The notes below the pieces were generated by a model. The model did not search any database, was not told where the DNA came from, and saw only the letters and a list, made by a program, of their open reading frames with translations. From Gulosibacter chungangensis (GTDB taxonomy: Bacteria; Actinomycetota; Actinomycetes; Actinomycetales; Microbacteriaceae), in assembly GCF_008831155.1 (NCBI RefSeq), contig NZ_WBKB01000013.1, positions 1-38,110 of the forward strand: a stretch of 38,110 nt of DNA, read 5' to 3'. A program made the position numbers and the translations under genes. Positions 22,614 through 31,684 of this stretch are shown piece by piece. How positions within the stretch are numbered: position 1 is the stretch's first letter; every line of letters begins with the position of its first letter.

Positions 22614-23801
22614 ATGAGCAGTGCGGTAATTGTCGATGTTGTTCGTCTTGCGTCTGGAAGAGGCAAACCCGGCGGGGCCCTCTCGGGCACGCATCCCGTG
22701 GATCTCCTCGCCCATGTCCTGAATGCGCTGGTCGAGCGGAACGAGCTCGATCCGGCACTCGTTGACGACGTAATCGCTGGATGCGTGAGCCAGGTTGGCG
22801 AGCAAGCCAGCAATATCGCGCGCAATGCGGTGCTCGCAGCGGGATTCCCCGAGTCGGTGCCTGCGACGACCGTTGACCGGCAGTGCGGATCGAGCCAACA
22901 GGCGGCCCACCTCGCCGCGCAGGGCGTGATTGCCGGTGCCTACGACATTGCGATTGCAGCGGGAGTTGAATCAATGAGTCGAGTACCCATGGGGTCTGCC
23001 TTCGCGGGCGCCGACCCGCTTGGGCCGCGCATCGCGGAACGCTATCCCGAGGGACTTGTGCACCAGGGGATATCTGCCGAATTGCTCGCCGCGAAGTGGC
23101 AGCTCACACGGGAGGAGCTGGATGCGTTCGCGGTGCGTTCGCATCAGCTCGCGGCGGCAGCTGCCGACTATTTCGCCGGCGAGATCGTCCCGATCGAGGT
23201 GACCGATGCATCCGGCGAAACTGTGCAGCACACAATCGATGAGACGGTGCGACCCGAGACTTCCATGGCGCGACTTGCGACGCTCGAATCACCCTTCCGG
23301 AGCGAGCAATACAGCCGGCGGTTCCCACAGATCGATTGGCAAATCACTGCCGGAAGCTCCTCACCGTTCACCGACGGCGCTTCGGCGGCGCTGATCATGA
23401 GCGAGGAAGCCGCGAGGAAGCTCGGGCTGACTGCGCGTGCACGGTTCCACAGTTTCGCGATTGCGGCGGACGACCCCGTCGAAATGCTCTCGGCACCCAT
23501 CCCCGCCACCAAAAAGGTGCTGCAGCGATCTGGTCTGACACTCGATGAGATTGACACCTACGAGGTCAACGAAGCCTTCGCCTCGGTACCGCTGATGTGG
23601 GCCAAAGCGCTCGACACAGACCTCGAAAAACTCAACCCACGTGGTGGTGCGATCGCACTGGGACATGCGCTCGGGTCCTCCGGCACGCGACTGCTGACCA
23701 CAATGGTGAACCACCTCGAGGCGACCGGCGGGCGCTACGGGCTACAAACCATGTGCGAGGGCGGTGGTATGGCGAACGCCACCATTATCGAACGTCTCTA
23801 G
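22614..23801 (+). CDS. Thiolase family protein (acetyl-CoA C-acyltransferase)
   Basis: A 395-residue thiolase-superfamily protein. ATG 22614 is chosen over an earlier in-frame start because GAGG precedes it and the N-terminus SSAVIVDVVRLASGRGK matches thiolases. The nucleophile is Cys91 in DRQCGSSQQA, the second Cys is at about 381 in CEGGGMANA, and the conserved His is in LGHALGSSGTR (about 351; the usual motif is GHPxGxSG). NEAF near residue 320 is also typical. It either condenses two acyl-CoAs or cleaves 3-ketoacyl-CoA. It is divergent from a small membrane protein gene. The substrate cannot be read; degradation of fatty acid or steroid side chains and acetoacetyl-CoA formation are all possible. 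Confidence 0.9.
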   Translation: MSSAVIVDVVRLASGRGKPGGALSGTHPVDLLAHVLNALVERNELDPALVDDVIAGCVSQVGEQASNIARNAVLAAGFPESVPATTVDRQCGSSQQAAHLAAQGVIAGAYDIAIAAGVESMSRVPMGSAFAGADPLGPRIAERYPEGLVHQGISAELLAAKWQLTREELDAFAVRSHQLAAAAADYFAGEIVPIEVTDASGETVQHTIDETVRPETSMARLATLESPFRSEQYSRRFPQIDWQITAGSSSPFTDGASAALIMSEEAARKLGLTARARFHSFAIAADDPVEMLSAPIPATKKVLQRSGLTLDEIDTYEVNEAFASVPLMWAKALDTDLEKLNPRGGAIALGHALGSSGTRLLTTMVNHLEATGGRYGLQTMCEGGGMANATIIERL

Positions 23802-23870
23802 GGCACGGTGCATCGCACGGCTCCAGGGCACCGGAGCCGCACCAAGTTCATTTCAGATTCGCCTGCGACA

Positions 23871-24926
23871 ATGACGCAAATGGATGCGCTGGGATGGAAT
23901 TCGACCGGGGGAGACCGGGAACTGGAGCGTGCCCAACCGGGCCCCGCAGTGCAATGGCGGCGTCGCGGCCCCGCGCTCGAACTCAACTTTGGCAAACCCA
24001 TCGGCGACAAAATGTGGCGCCGCAATACTTTTTCGCCCGGTGCGATTCCCTGGCTGTGGGGCATTGGCTGGGGGATCCTCGGTGTCGCCGGGTACGCCAC
24101 GCTCGCGGTGATTGGCGGGGTCATTTCGCTCTTTGCCGGCTTCGCCATCGTGCCACCGCTGTTGACGATTGTCGGAGGTGTGGTGGTCGGCCCAGTCGCT
24201 GCGATCGGCGGCTTCCTCGCCGGCCGGAAGAAACAGCAGTCGGTGCAGGAGCGGCTCGCCACTGAATATCAATACAGTGAGGCAATTACCGACGCAGTCG
24301 GGAATGACTATCGCGGTGCCGGTGCGAAGACATTCCTCAATAAGATTGCGGAGGTTATGCGCACCGGTCGCCCGCAGCGGGCAAAGGTACTCTCGGTGAA
24401 CGGTTATGCCGAATTCAAAATTGAGCCGATCGGGCACTCGAGCCTGCGCATCCAACCCGTTGAGGTGCCAAAGGAAGGCCAGCTGTACAACAAGCTCGCC
24501 CAATCCTTCACCACGAAATCGGTGGACAAGACCCTCGTCACCGCCCCGGCGGACGAAAAAATGGCGGTCCTCGAGGAGCGGCTCGAAACCATCCGCAAGG
24601 TAGGGCACATCGATACCAGGCACCCGAATTACGCACAGTTCGCGGTGCTGCAGGTCGACCGCATCACCGAGTACCGCAGGCTGGCGTCCCGTGCGAATGC
24701 GGTCGCCTCGATGCAGAGTCTCGAGGCGCAGGGCACCGCGATGGAGCTCGTAGCAGAGCTCGATGACATGGTCGGGCTGATGAAGGTCGGTGTCGACGAC
24801 CTTGAAGAGAAGATCTTGCGAGACTCCGAGATCAACTCGGATGCGCACCTACTGTTCCTGCGGGATAAATACGACCGGCTTTCGGGCGGCGCGGGCGAGC
24901 AGGCAGGAGCGGGCGAGCCGCAGTAG
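23871..24926 (+). CDS. Hypothetical membrane protein with C-terminal coiled coil
   Basis: About 351 residues from ATG 23871; the frame is open to GTG 23808, so the start is not firm, and there is no strong ribosome binding site. A charged N-terminus is followed by two hydrophobic helices at about residues 60-115 (WLWGIGWGILGVAGYATLAV then IGGVISLFAGFAIVPPLLTI, with more Gly/Val residues to VVVGPVAAIGGFLAG). A basic, soluble C-terminal domain of about 230 residues ends in long charged helices that may form a coiled coil. The family is not recognised. It follows the thiolase by 69 bp, so it may be co-transcribed, and it converges with the nitroreductase gene. Confidence 0.7.
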   Translation: MTQMDALGWNSTGGDRELERAQPGPAVQWRRRGPALELNFGKPIGDKMWRRNTFSPGAIPWLWGIGWGILGVAGYATLAVIGGVISLFAGFAIVPPLLTIVGGVVVGPVAAIGGFLAGRKKQQSVQERLATEYQYSEAITDAVGNDYRGAGAKTFLNKIAEVMRTGRPQRAKVLSVNGYAEFKIEPIGHSSLRIQPVEVPKEGQLYNKLAQSFTTKSVDKTLVTAPADEKMAVLEERLETIRKVGHIDTRHPNYAQFAVLQVDRITEYRRLASRANAVASMQSLEAQGTAMELVAELDDMVGLMKVGVDDLEEKILRDSEINSDAHLLFLRDKYDRLSGGAGEQAGAGEPQ

Positions 24927-24944
24927 CCGCCCGCCCGCGACTGT

Positions 24945-25817
24945 CTACTCCGAATCAAACCCCTGGGCCGCGAGCCACTCACGGATCCGGTGGCGGCCGT
25001 GCATCCCTTCAACCGAGCCGATACGGCGGTTGAGGGTGAACGCCCAACTGTAGTTTTCACGCCCGTAGTCCGCGTAGTACTCGGCGAGGTGCTCTTCGTA
25101 CTCGGCCGAGGCGGACTCCCAAGCCTCTGCGTCGTATTCCTCGTGGTGCAGCACCGCGCGCTGCGGCAAACGGGGTTTGGTGGACGCGCGCTCGGTCGGG
25201 TCGGGCACACCGATCGCGAGTCCGACCACGGGGAACACGTATTCGGGGAGCTTCAGTTCGGTGGCAACTTCCAGCGGGTTATTGCGCACCGAACCGACGA
25301 ACACGCCACCGAGTCCGAGCGATTCGGCCGCCAGCAGCGCATTCTGCCCGGCGATTCCCGAGTCGACGAAGGACACGAGCGTGTTCTCGAGGTAACCGAC
25401 CGAGTCCACATCCGTGCCATGCTTCGCCTCGACGATCCGACTATTGCGGTTGAAGTCGGCCGTCCACACGAGGAAGACGGAGCAGTTTTCGATATACGGA
25501 TGCCCGCCAAGGGCCTTCGAGATCCGCTCCTTTCGCGCCTGGTCGCGCACCGCCACCACACTCCACACCTGCAGGTTGGAAGATTGAGAACCCGACTGCG
25601 CGGCCGCAATGATGAGCTCGAGCTGCGCATCCGTCACCTCGGCGGGCAGGAACTTGCGCACCGAACGGTGGCGCAGCTGCAGGTCGATGGTTTCGGTGCC
25701 TTCGGCCAGGGGACCAGCAAACTCGGTACCGTAGCGACGGTCAACCAGCTCGCATGTGGTGTGGGGTTCGGGGGAGCTTGCGGCGGATGTGTCCTCGTGG
25801 GAATTCGTCGAAGTCAT
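24945..25817 (-). CDS. Nitroreductase family NAD(P)H-dependent flavin oxidoreductase
   Basis: A 290-residue protein of the NfsA/Frp-type flavoreductase family. RHRSVRKFLP (about 49-58) is the FMN phosphate-binding segment of nitroreductases, followed by LIIAAAQSGSQSSNLQVWSV. GGVFVGSVRNNP and VVGLAIGVPDP are the later FMN- and NADPH-site motifs. A C-terminal extension of about 60 residues (DAEAWESASAEYEEHLAEYY) matches NfsA-like members, which are longer than the core family. Such enzymes reduce quinones, nitro compounds or flavins with two electrons. The ATG at 25817 is the family start. It stands alone, convergent with the membrane protein gene, so the context does not fix the substrate. Confidence 0.85.
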   Translation of the reverse strand: MTSTNSHEDTSAASSPEPHTTCELVDRRYGTEFAGPLAEGTETIDLQLRHRSVRKFLPAEVTDAQLELIIAAAQSGSQSSNLQVWSVVAVRDQARKERISKALGGHPYIENCSVFLVWTADFNRNSRIVEAKHGTDVDSVGYLENTLVSFVDSGIAGQNALLAAESLGLGGVFVGSVRNNPLEVATELKLPEYVFPVVGLAIGVPDPTERASTKPRLPQRAVLHHEEYDAEAWESASAEYEEHLAEYYADYGRENYSWAFTLNRRIGSVEGMHGRHRIREWLAAQGFDSE

Positions 25818-25931
25818 GGTTTGAATCTATCGTCCTCTGCAGGTTGTATGTCGGTGCTGTGTTACCTGCCGGTGCTTATTGCCTGTCGGTTCGTTCGTGT
25901 ACAACAGCGGCCATCGGAGCTGCGCGGGTCG

Positions 25932-27104
25932 CTACTCTTCGAGGTACGCGCCGGCAAACAGCCCTCGCGCGCCATCCCAACCTGAGGGGTGGAACATTCC
26001 GGCCAGCGCATCCCGGTAGAGCCGGTTCATCTCGGAACCATTGTCGAAACCAGCCCCACCAGCGCAGCGGAACGCATCCTCGACAACCCTGCGAGCCATT
26101 TCGGTGGCTCGCAGTTTCGCACCCACGAACTTGCGTGGCCAGGCGGCCCCGTAGTCGACGAGGTCGTCGAAATCGCGGGTGTAGCTGTCCAGCTGCGGTG
26201 GTACCGACTCGTAGTCGATGGCGGCATCGGCAATGCGGTCGCGGAACTCTGGCAGCTCCGCGTAGGTTTTCCCGTGCTTGAGCGATTTGCGGTTATGCAG
26301 TGCCGCGGCGGCAAGCTCGAGGGCACGAGCGGCGAGGCCCGTGTACACCGAGGCAATCAGCAGCTGGAAATTCGCGTTGATTGCGAAGGTGAGGGTGTCG
26401 GGGGTGATGCCATCGGGGATGCGCCGGGTCACTCGATCGGCGCGCATCGACACATCCGCGAGGGTTGTAGAGCGGCTCTGTGTGGCACGCATCCCCATCG
26501 GATCCCAGTGCTCGGACACCGAAATCCCCGCTTCAGATCGCTCGATGAAGCCGTAGACCACACGCTTATCTTCGGGGTCGCTCGAATCCAAACCGTGCAC
26601 GCCGAGGCGAGTCCACACCGGTGACAGTGAGGTGAAGATCTTCTTCCCGGTGAAGCGGTAGCCGCCGTCCTCGGTCGGGATTGCCTCGGTAGTGGAACCG
26701 TAGAGAACCAGATCATTGCCGGGTTCGCTCACGCCAAATGCGAACACCTCTCCCGCCGCCGTCTCCTCAAGTACGAACTCGTGCGAGTCGTCACCGCGCT
26801 CGAGGAGCGCCCGAGCGACGCCGGTCCACACCAGGTGCATATTGATGCCGAGCGCGGTGGCCGGCGCGGCCTTCGCGAGCACCTGCTGTAGCCGGGAAAC
26901 CTCATTCATACCCAGGCCGGGCCCACCGAGATGCTCCGGCACGAAGAGTTTCAAGTAGCCGTGTTCGACGAGCTCTTCGAAATCCTCTTGGAAGAAACGG
27001 TTTTCGCGGTCATAGGTGGACGCGCGCTCGCGGATGCGCTCGAGCAGGCCTTCGGGAAGAAACTTCGCCTGGATCTCGGCAAAGCGGGCTTCGCGGTCAG
27101 TCAT
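25932..27104 (-). CDS. Acyl-CoA dehydrogenase-like flavoprotein with atypical active site
   Basis: A 390-residue protein starting at ATG 27104, with AAGGAG 5 bases upstream. The acyl-CoA dehydrogenase fold is clear: FVPEHLGG, AFGVSEPGNDL (FAD site), the GYRFTGKKIFTSLSPV beta-segment, GMRATQSRSTTLADV, and an RRVVEDAFRCAGGAGFDNGS helix. But where the family has its catalytic Glu (the YEGT of medium-chain enzymes), this protein reads MFHPSGWDGARG, so the base Glu is not at that position. It might use another residue, or belong to the flavin-monooxygenase branch (DszC/HsaA type). It is the third gene of an operon with the ketosynthase (54 bp gap) and ligase, and probably acts on the same acyl chain. 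Confidence 0.8.
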   Translation of the reverse strand: MTDREARFAEIQAKFLPEGLLERIRERASTYDRENRFFQEDFEELVEHGYLKLFVPEHLGGPGLGMNEVSRLQQVLAKAAPATALGINMHLVWTGVARALLERGDDSHEFVLEETAAGEVFAFGVSEPGNDLVLYGSTTEAIPTEDGGYRFTGKKIFTSLSPVWTRLGVHGLDSSDPEDKRVVYGFIERSEAGISVSEHWDPMGMRATQSRSTTLADVSMRADRVTRRIPDGITPDTLTFAINANFQLLIASVYTGLAARALELAAAALHNRKSLKHGKTYAELPEFRDRIADAAIDYESVPPQLDSYTRDFDDLVDYGAAWPRKFVGAKLRATEMARRVVEDAFRCAGGAGFDNGSEMNRLYRDALAGMFHPSGWDGARGLFAGAYLEE

Positions 27105-27158
27105 CAAGACTCCTTCGATTTGTCTGGTTGGCGGTTCCGCAATTCGACTGCCTGGCGG

Positions 27159-28433
27159 CTAATCGTGGGCGGCACGGAGCAGCACCACGGCGTTGTGCCC
27201 GCCGAACCCAAAAGAGTTCGACAGCACGGTCCGGATGCTCGCCGCCCGCGGTTCGCGGACGATGTCGTAGTCGGGGAATTCGGGATTGTCGAGGTTAATC
27301 GTTGGCGGCAGTAACTGTTCCTGCAGGGTTCGCGTCGCGATCAACGCTTCCAACGCGCCCCCGGCACCGAGAAGGTGCCCGGTGCTGGATTTCGTCGCGC
27401 TAATCGGCACCTGTAGGGCGTAGTCGCCGAGGGCACCGCGCAGAGCCCGTAGCTCCATCTGATCGTTGAGCTTCGTGCTGGTGCCGTGGGCATTGACGTG
27501 GTCCACGTCCTCTGGCGAAAGTCCGGCGTCAAGAAGACAGGCGTTGATCGCCGCGATTGCGCCACGCGCCTCGGGATGCGGGGCCGTCGCGTGATGCGCG
27601 TCGCTGGAGGCGCCATACCCGGCGACCTCGGCGAGTGCGGTTGCCCCGCGCGCGTGGGCCGTGTCAGCGGCTTCGAGCAGCAGCGCGCTCGCACCGGCAG
27701 CCATTACGAACCCGGCTCGGTCACGGTCAAAGGGTCTGGATGCCCGGCTCGGGTCAGACTCGAAGCCGCTCGCGAGTGCGCGCATATTCGCATTCGAGGA
27801 ATAGTTCACTGGGTTCACGCAATCCTCGAAACCAACCACTAACACCGAATCGGCATAGCCGTGTCGGATGCGTCGCATCGCTTCGCCGAGCGCCACGGTG
27901 CCACTTGCGCAGGTCGCGGAAATCCCCGCGGCTGCTCCGAGCGCGCCGTAACGTTGACTCAACAGCGCAGCCGCCGCATCCGGAGCACCGTGCATCGACA
28001 GGAACGGTGTCACTCGCCGGGTGCCCTGCCGCTCATAGACTCGGGTCGCATCCTGCATTGCCTGAATAGGCCCAGAACCGGAACCGGTCAGAATTGAGAA
28101 TCGGGAGGCGTCTGCGGGGAGCTGTTCGCGGCTGCGGGCGTTCGGGATACCGGCCTGCGCTAAGGCCTCATCGGCGGCGGCGATCGCATACCAGAGCACC
28201 TTGCTGAGGCGACGGGACTCGCGCGGTTCGAGCACCGCATCCGGATCAAATCCGCGCACCTGACCGCCGATCCGTACCGCGAGGCCTTCGAACTCCGTGT
28301 CCTCGAGGAGGGTCACCCCGCTTCGACCCTGCTTGACCGCATCCCAGGTGCTTGGCGCATCCAACCCCGAGGGGGTGACCGCACCGAGCCCGGTGATGAC
28401 GACCTTGCGCGAATGCTGTGTGGTTGCGGTCAT
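27159..28433 (-). CDS. Beta-ketoacyl-ACP synthase II-like condensing enzyme (FabF-like)
   Basis: A 424-residue protein with the full KAS catalytic set: Cys175 in ATCASGTV, His316 in VNAHGTSTKLND, Lys348 and His353 in ATKSSTGH, and the terminal NSFGFGGHNA motif. It condenses an acyl thioester with malonyl-ACP, adding two carbons. The overlap with the ligase start (4 bp) and the close flavoprotein gene put it in a specialised operon rather than the main fab cluster, where accA, fabD, acpP or fabG would be expected. No acyl carrier protein gene is visible here, so it would have to use the housekeeping ACP or CoA thioesters. I leave out a gene symbol because the locus is not a standard fabF context. 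Confidence 0.87.
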   Translation of the reverse strand: MTATTQHSRKVVITGLGAVTPSGLDAPSTWDAVKQGRSGVTLLEDTEFEGLAVRIGGQVRGFDPDAVLEPRESRRLSKVLWYAIAAADEALAQAGIPNARSREQLPADASRFSILTGSGSGPIQAMQDATRVYERQGTRRVTPFLSMHGAPDAAAALLSQRYGALGAAAGISATCASGTVALGEAMRRIRHGYADSVLVVGFEDCVNPVNYSSNANMRALASGFESDPSRASRPFDRDRAGFVMAAGASALLLEAADTAHARGATALAEVAGYGASSDAHHATAPHPEARGAIAAINACLLDAGLSPEDVDHVNAHGTSTKLNDQMELRALRGALGDYALQVPISATKSSTGHLLGAGGALEALIATRTLQEQLLPPTINLDNPEFPDYDIVREPRAASIRTVLSNSFGFGGHNAVVLLRAAHD

Positions 28434-29953
28434 AGTCGTACCACCCCCGCGGCATCGCGCTGCACGAACTCCGCGGTTTCGGTGCGGCGGATCTTGCCGC
28501 CAACCGTGCGAGGCAGCCGATCAATGCCATAGAAACGACGCGGCACGAATTGGGGTGCGAGCCTCGCCCGGGCATGTTCCAAAAGGACAGCCTTGTCCGG
28601 GACCGAATCACCTTCAAAGACCACCGCCACGACCGTGCCGAGTCGCGCATGCGGCAGCCCGATTGCACAGTAGGCCTCGACCCCGGGCAGGGTCTCATAG
28701 GCACGTTCAACGTCGGGGAGTGAGACCTTGTGGCCGCCGGTCACCACGATGTCGCCCGCGCGCCCCACGAGTGAAAGCTTGCCGTGCTCGAGGCTGCCCT
28801 GGTCGGATACCGTCGCCCAACCGTCCGCACCGCGTAATTGCACGTCCGTGGTCGCCGCCACGTAGCCGAGCGCCGTCGAGGCCACGCGAATCCACAGGGT
28901 CCCGATCTCGCCATCAGGAAGGGGACGGCCGCTGGCATCACGAATCTCCGCTTCGACCCCTTCGTAGAGGGAAATCTTCGTACCATCACCCTCACGGCTA
29001 TCGCCGATGAACCCGATTTCCGCGGCACCGTAATAGCTAATGAGTCGAACATTCGGCAGTTGTGCCGCGAACGCCGAACGGATCGCGGCAGAGAGATTCG
29101 CACCACCGGTCACGGCAAGCTCGAGGGTGGCGAAGCGCTCGGGGTTTCGCTTTGCGGCTTCCACCAGGCCCTGAATCACCGCGGGCACCGCCACCACGCG
29201 GCTGATCTTCGCTTCGGCAATCCGGCGGGAGGCTCCCAGCACATCGAACTGATCGGCCACGTGGCAGCTGCCGCCGGAATAGAGGCACTCGACGAGCGCG
29301 AAGAGCGTGAGGCTATACGAGAGCGGTCCCGGAGCAAGCGTGTGCACGGCCGGTTCTGCCTCCAAGTAGTGGCTGGAGACTTTGGCGTTATAGCGGTATT
29401 CGTGTCGCAGCCGCATGAATGCTTTGGGGGCACTGGTCGTACCGGAAGAGAACAGTAAGAGGAATGCCTCATTGGGGTCTCGTACCTCCGGGGGCCCCGC
29501 TGGTGGGAGTTCTGCTTCTAAGGCGCGAAACTCGGCGAGGGTCACAATGGTGCCGGTCCAGCCCGCATCCTGCAGCGCATCCCGCAGCGACGTCGAATCA
29601 CTGATGAGCAAGCCCACACCGACCTTCTGAATTACTCCGAGCTGGTGCTCGAGCGGCCAGCGCGGGTCAATTGTCGCCGAGACCGCGCGGAACCCCGCCA
29701 GGCCCGCGATGATTCGTGCGGTGTGGAAAGCGTCGGTAAGACTGATCGCAGTGATCGGGATGCCCTGGGCCTCGGCGGCGGGTACCGGTGCGTGGTGCGC
29801 GGCACCACTGGCATGCAGATACTCGACCGCCGCCTGGACGCGTGCGCCGTCGGTCACGAGATCGCCGTAGCTGAGCCGATCATGTTCACCCGCGATGGCA
29901 AGTCGATGCGGGTCCTGCGCCGCTACCTCAAGAATCGTGCGGGTAATCGGCAT
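28430..29953 (-). CDS. Adenylate-forming acyl/aryl ligase (AMP-binding)
   Basis: A 507-residue class I adenylate-forming enzyme. I start it at ATG 29953, which has GAGGAG 7 bases upstream; 49 codons of open frame upstream have none. The P-loop is LLFSSGTTSAPK (about 167-178), then YYGAAEIGF, then the A8-like GWATVSDQGSLEHGKLSLVG, followed by RAGDIVVTGGHKVSLPDVE. The catalytic lysine is in the terminal GGKIRR. It activates a carboxylic acid as an AMP ester and transfers it to CoA or a carrier protein. Its length is in the fatty acyl/aryl-CoA ligase range. The stop overlaps the ketosynthase start by 4 bp, and the operon is divergent from an MFS exporter. The carboxylate substrate cannot be told from sequence. 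Confidence 0.87.
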   Translation of the reverse strand: MPITRTILEVAAQDPHRLAIAGEHDRLSYGDLVTDGARVQAAVEYLHASGAAHHAPVPAAEAQGIPITAISLTDAFHTARIIAGLAGFRAVSATIDPRWPLEHQLGVIQKVGVGLLISDSTSLRDALQDAGWTGTIVTLAEFRALEAELPPAGPPEVRDPNEAFLLLFSSGTTSAPKAFMRLRHEYRYNAKVSSHYLEAEPAVHTLAPGPLSYSLTLFALVECLYSGGSCHVADQFDVLGASRRIAEAKISRVVAVPAVIQGLVEAAKRNPERFATLELAVTGGANLSAAIRSAFAAQLPNVRLISYYGAAEIGFIGDSREGDGTKISLYEGVEAEIRDASGRPLPDGEIGTLWIRVASTALGYVAATTDVQLRGADGWATVSDQGSLEHGKLSLVGRAGDIVVTGGHKVSLPDVERAYETLPGVEAYCAIGLPHARLGTVVAVVFEGDSVPDKAVLLEHARARLAPQFVPRRFYGIDRLPRTVGGKIRRTETAEFVQRDAAGVVRL

Positions 29954-30060
29954 GAAACGACTCCTCTTATCTGTCTCGGCAGTGTTAATGAAAGTTATTG
30001 GACCCAGACGAAGTATATGGCTGCCAGCCGAGCCCGCTCCGAGGGACGTAGCGGTGCCTG

Positions 30061-30088
30061 TTGCGGAACCATCAATTGACTGTAAACT
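30061..30088 (+). promoter_or_regulatory. Candidate promoter for the MFS transporter
   Basis: TTGCGG at 30061-30066, a 16-base spacer and TAAACT at 30083-30088 lie in the divergent region between the ligase and transporter starts. A TATACT on the minus strand, near 30016-30021, is a possible -10 for the ligase operon. The -10 matches are fair; the -35 matches are weak. Confidence 0.4.
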
Positions 30089-30160
30089 GGACCGTCGCAT
30101 TCGCGACCCCCTCAGCGCAATCGTGTGCTTTGCCGCATTCTTGTCTTCTCAGGAGTCACT

Positions 30161-31666
30161 TTGACGTCCACGGACACCGGCTCCATTCGTACCCCGAATG
30201 GCGCCAACACCCCTAAGAGCGAAGGGCTCCCAGCCGGAGCCGCTCGCGTTATTTGGTTGCTAATCGTTGCCGCCTTCGTCGCCATCCTCAACGAAACCAC
30301 GATGGCGATCGCGATCCCGCACCTCAACGCCGACCTCGGCATCCCACCCGAGCTCGGTCAGTGGTTCACGAGCGCCTTCATGCTCACCATGGCGGTAGTC
30401 ATCCCCACGACCGGGTACATCCTGCAGCGTTTCACCACCCGGCAGGTCTTCCTCGCGGCGATGATCGCATTCGCGATCGGTACCCTCGTGTGTCTTATCG
30501 CGCCCGGCTTCACCGTGTTGCTTACCGGCCGCGTGATCCAAGCGGCGGGCACCGGCGTGATGATGCCGCTATTGATGACCACGCTCATGAGCGTCGTTCC
30601 CGCCAGCCAGCGCGGCCGTTGGATGGGTATGGTCAGCATGGTGATTTCGCTGGCACCGGCGCTCGGGCCGAGCCTGTCGGGTCTCGTGCTCGACACTTTG
30701 CACTGGCGCTGGCTCTTCGGCATCGTCTTGCCAATCGCACTCATCTCGCTCGTGATCGGTGCGAAGTGGATGACGAACCTCGGCGAAACCTCGACGGCCC
30801 CCTTCGATGTGCCGTCGGTGGCGCTTTCGGCGCTTGCCTTCGGCGGCATTGTCTTCGGCTTGAGTCAGTTCGGCGCCGATACGACGGATGCGCCGGCCGG
30901 GGCACTCTCACCGGTGCTGCTTGGCAGCGTGGTCACCGGCTGCGGTGCAGTGTTCCTCGCCCTATTCGTATGGCGACAGCTGGTATTGCAGCGAACCGAT
31001 CGGGCGCTGCTGGACCTGCGCACCTTCAAATCACGCAATTTCTCCATTGCAGTCATCACCATGACGATTATCGCGATCGCCATGTTCGGCACGCTGACGC
31101 TGCTGCCGCTGTACCTGCAAAATGTGGCCGGGTTGGATGCGCTTCAGTCGGGCCTCGTGCTCATGCCCGGCTCCTTGTTGATGGGCCTGCTCGGACCGCT
31201 CATGGGCGTCATCTACGACCGGAAGGGCCCTCGAGCACTGCTCGTTCCCGGCACCATCATGATCGCGGCGGCGCTGTCGGTGTACTCCACGGTGGGGGAG
31301 AGCACGCCCGTACTGCTGCTGATCGTGGTGCAGGCGGTGATGTCGGTGGGGTTGGCGATGTCCTTCACCCCACTGTTCTCCGCTTCGCTCGGCTCACTGC
31401 CAATGAAGCTGTATTCTCACGGCTCCGCCTCGCTGAACACGATGCAGCAGGTCGGTGGCGCGATGGGTGTGGCCGTCCTCATCGCCGTCTATTCGAGCAT
31501 CCTGCACGGCGGCGAAGCAGCGGGGCTGTCGACGGCGGCCGCTGGCGCACCCGGCGCCCGCCTCGCATTCCTGATTGCCGCTGGGATCAGCTTGGTACCG
31601 GTTGTCCTCGCCTGGTTTGTGCGCCGACCTGCTGATCAAGAGGAACCGAGCGCAAGCGCACGGTAA
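30161..31666 (+). CDS. MFS drug:H+ antiporter, DHA2 type (14 TM)
   Basis: A 501-residue protein. I start at TTG 30161, with AGGAG 5 bases upstream, rather than the earlier open frame. Residues 1-30 are polar. Then come about 14 hydrophobic helices, beginning VIWLLIVAAFVAILNETTMA and including the family A-loop region (TGYILQRFTTRQVFLAAM). Motif C-like GRVIQAAGTGVMMPLLMTTL and GPSLSGLV support the EmrB/QacA family. It exports hydrophobic or amphipathic compounds using the proton gradient at the cytoplasmic membrane. It is divergent from the ligase-ketosynthase-flavoprotein operon and 18 bp before the ABM gene, so it may export the product or protect from it. Confidence 0.9.
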   Translation: MTSTDTGSIRTPNGANTPKSEGLPAGAARVIWLLIVAAFVAILNETTMAIAIPHLNADLGIPPELGQWFTSAFMLTMAVVIPTTGYILQRFTTRQVFLAAMIAFAIGTLVCLIAPGFTVLLTGRVIQAAGTGVMMPLLMTTLMSVVPASQRGRWMGMVSMVISLAPALGPSLSGLVLDTLHWRWLFGIVLPIALISLVIGAKWMTNLGETSTAPFDVPSVALSALAFGGIVFGLSQFGADTTDAPAGALSPVLLGSVVTGCGAVFLALFVWRQLVLQRTDRALLDLRTFKSRNFSIAVITMTIIAIAMFGTLTLLPLYLQNVAGLDALQSGLVLMPGSLLMGLLGPLMGVIYDRKGPRALLVPGTIMIAAALSVYSTVGESTPVLLLIVVQAVMSVGLAMSFTPLFSASLGSLPMKLYSHGSASLNTMQQVGGAMGVAVLIAVYSSILHGGEAAGLSTAAAGAPGARLAFLIAAGISLVPVVLAWFVRRPADQEEPSASAR

Positions 31667-31684
31667 ACATGAAAGGATCACAGC

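Noticed and set aside
30253-31635. 460-residue plus-strand open frame
   Set aside because: Alternative frame of the MFS gene with His/Arg-rich translation; the hydrophobic frame is the real one.
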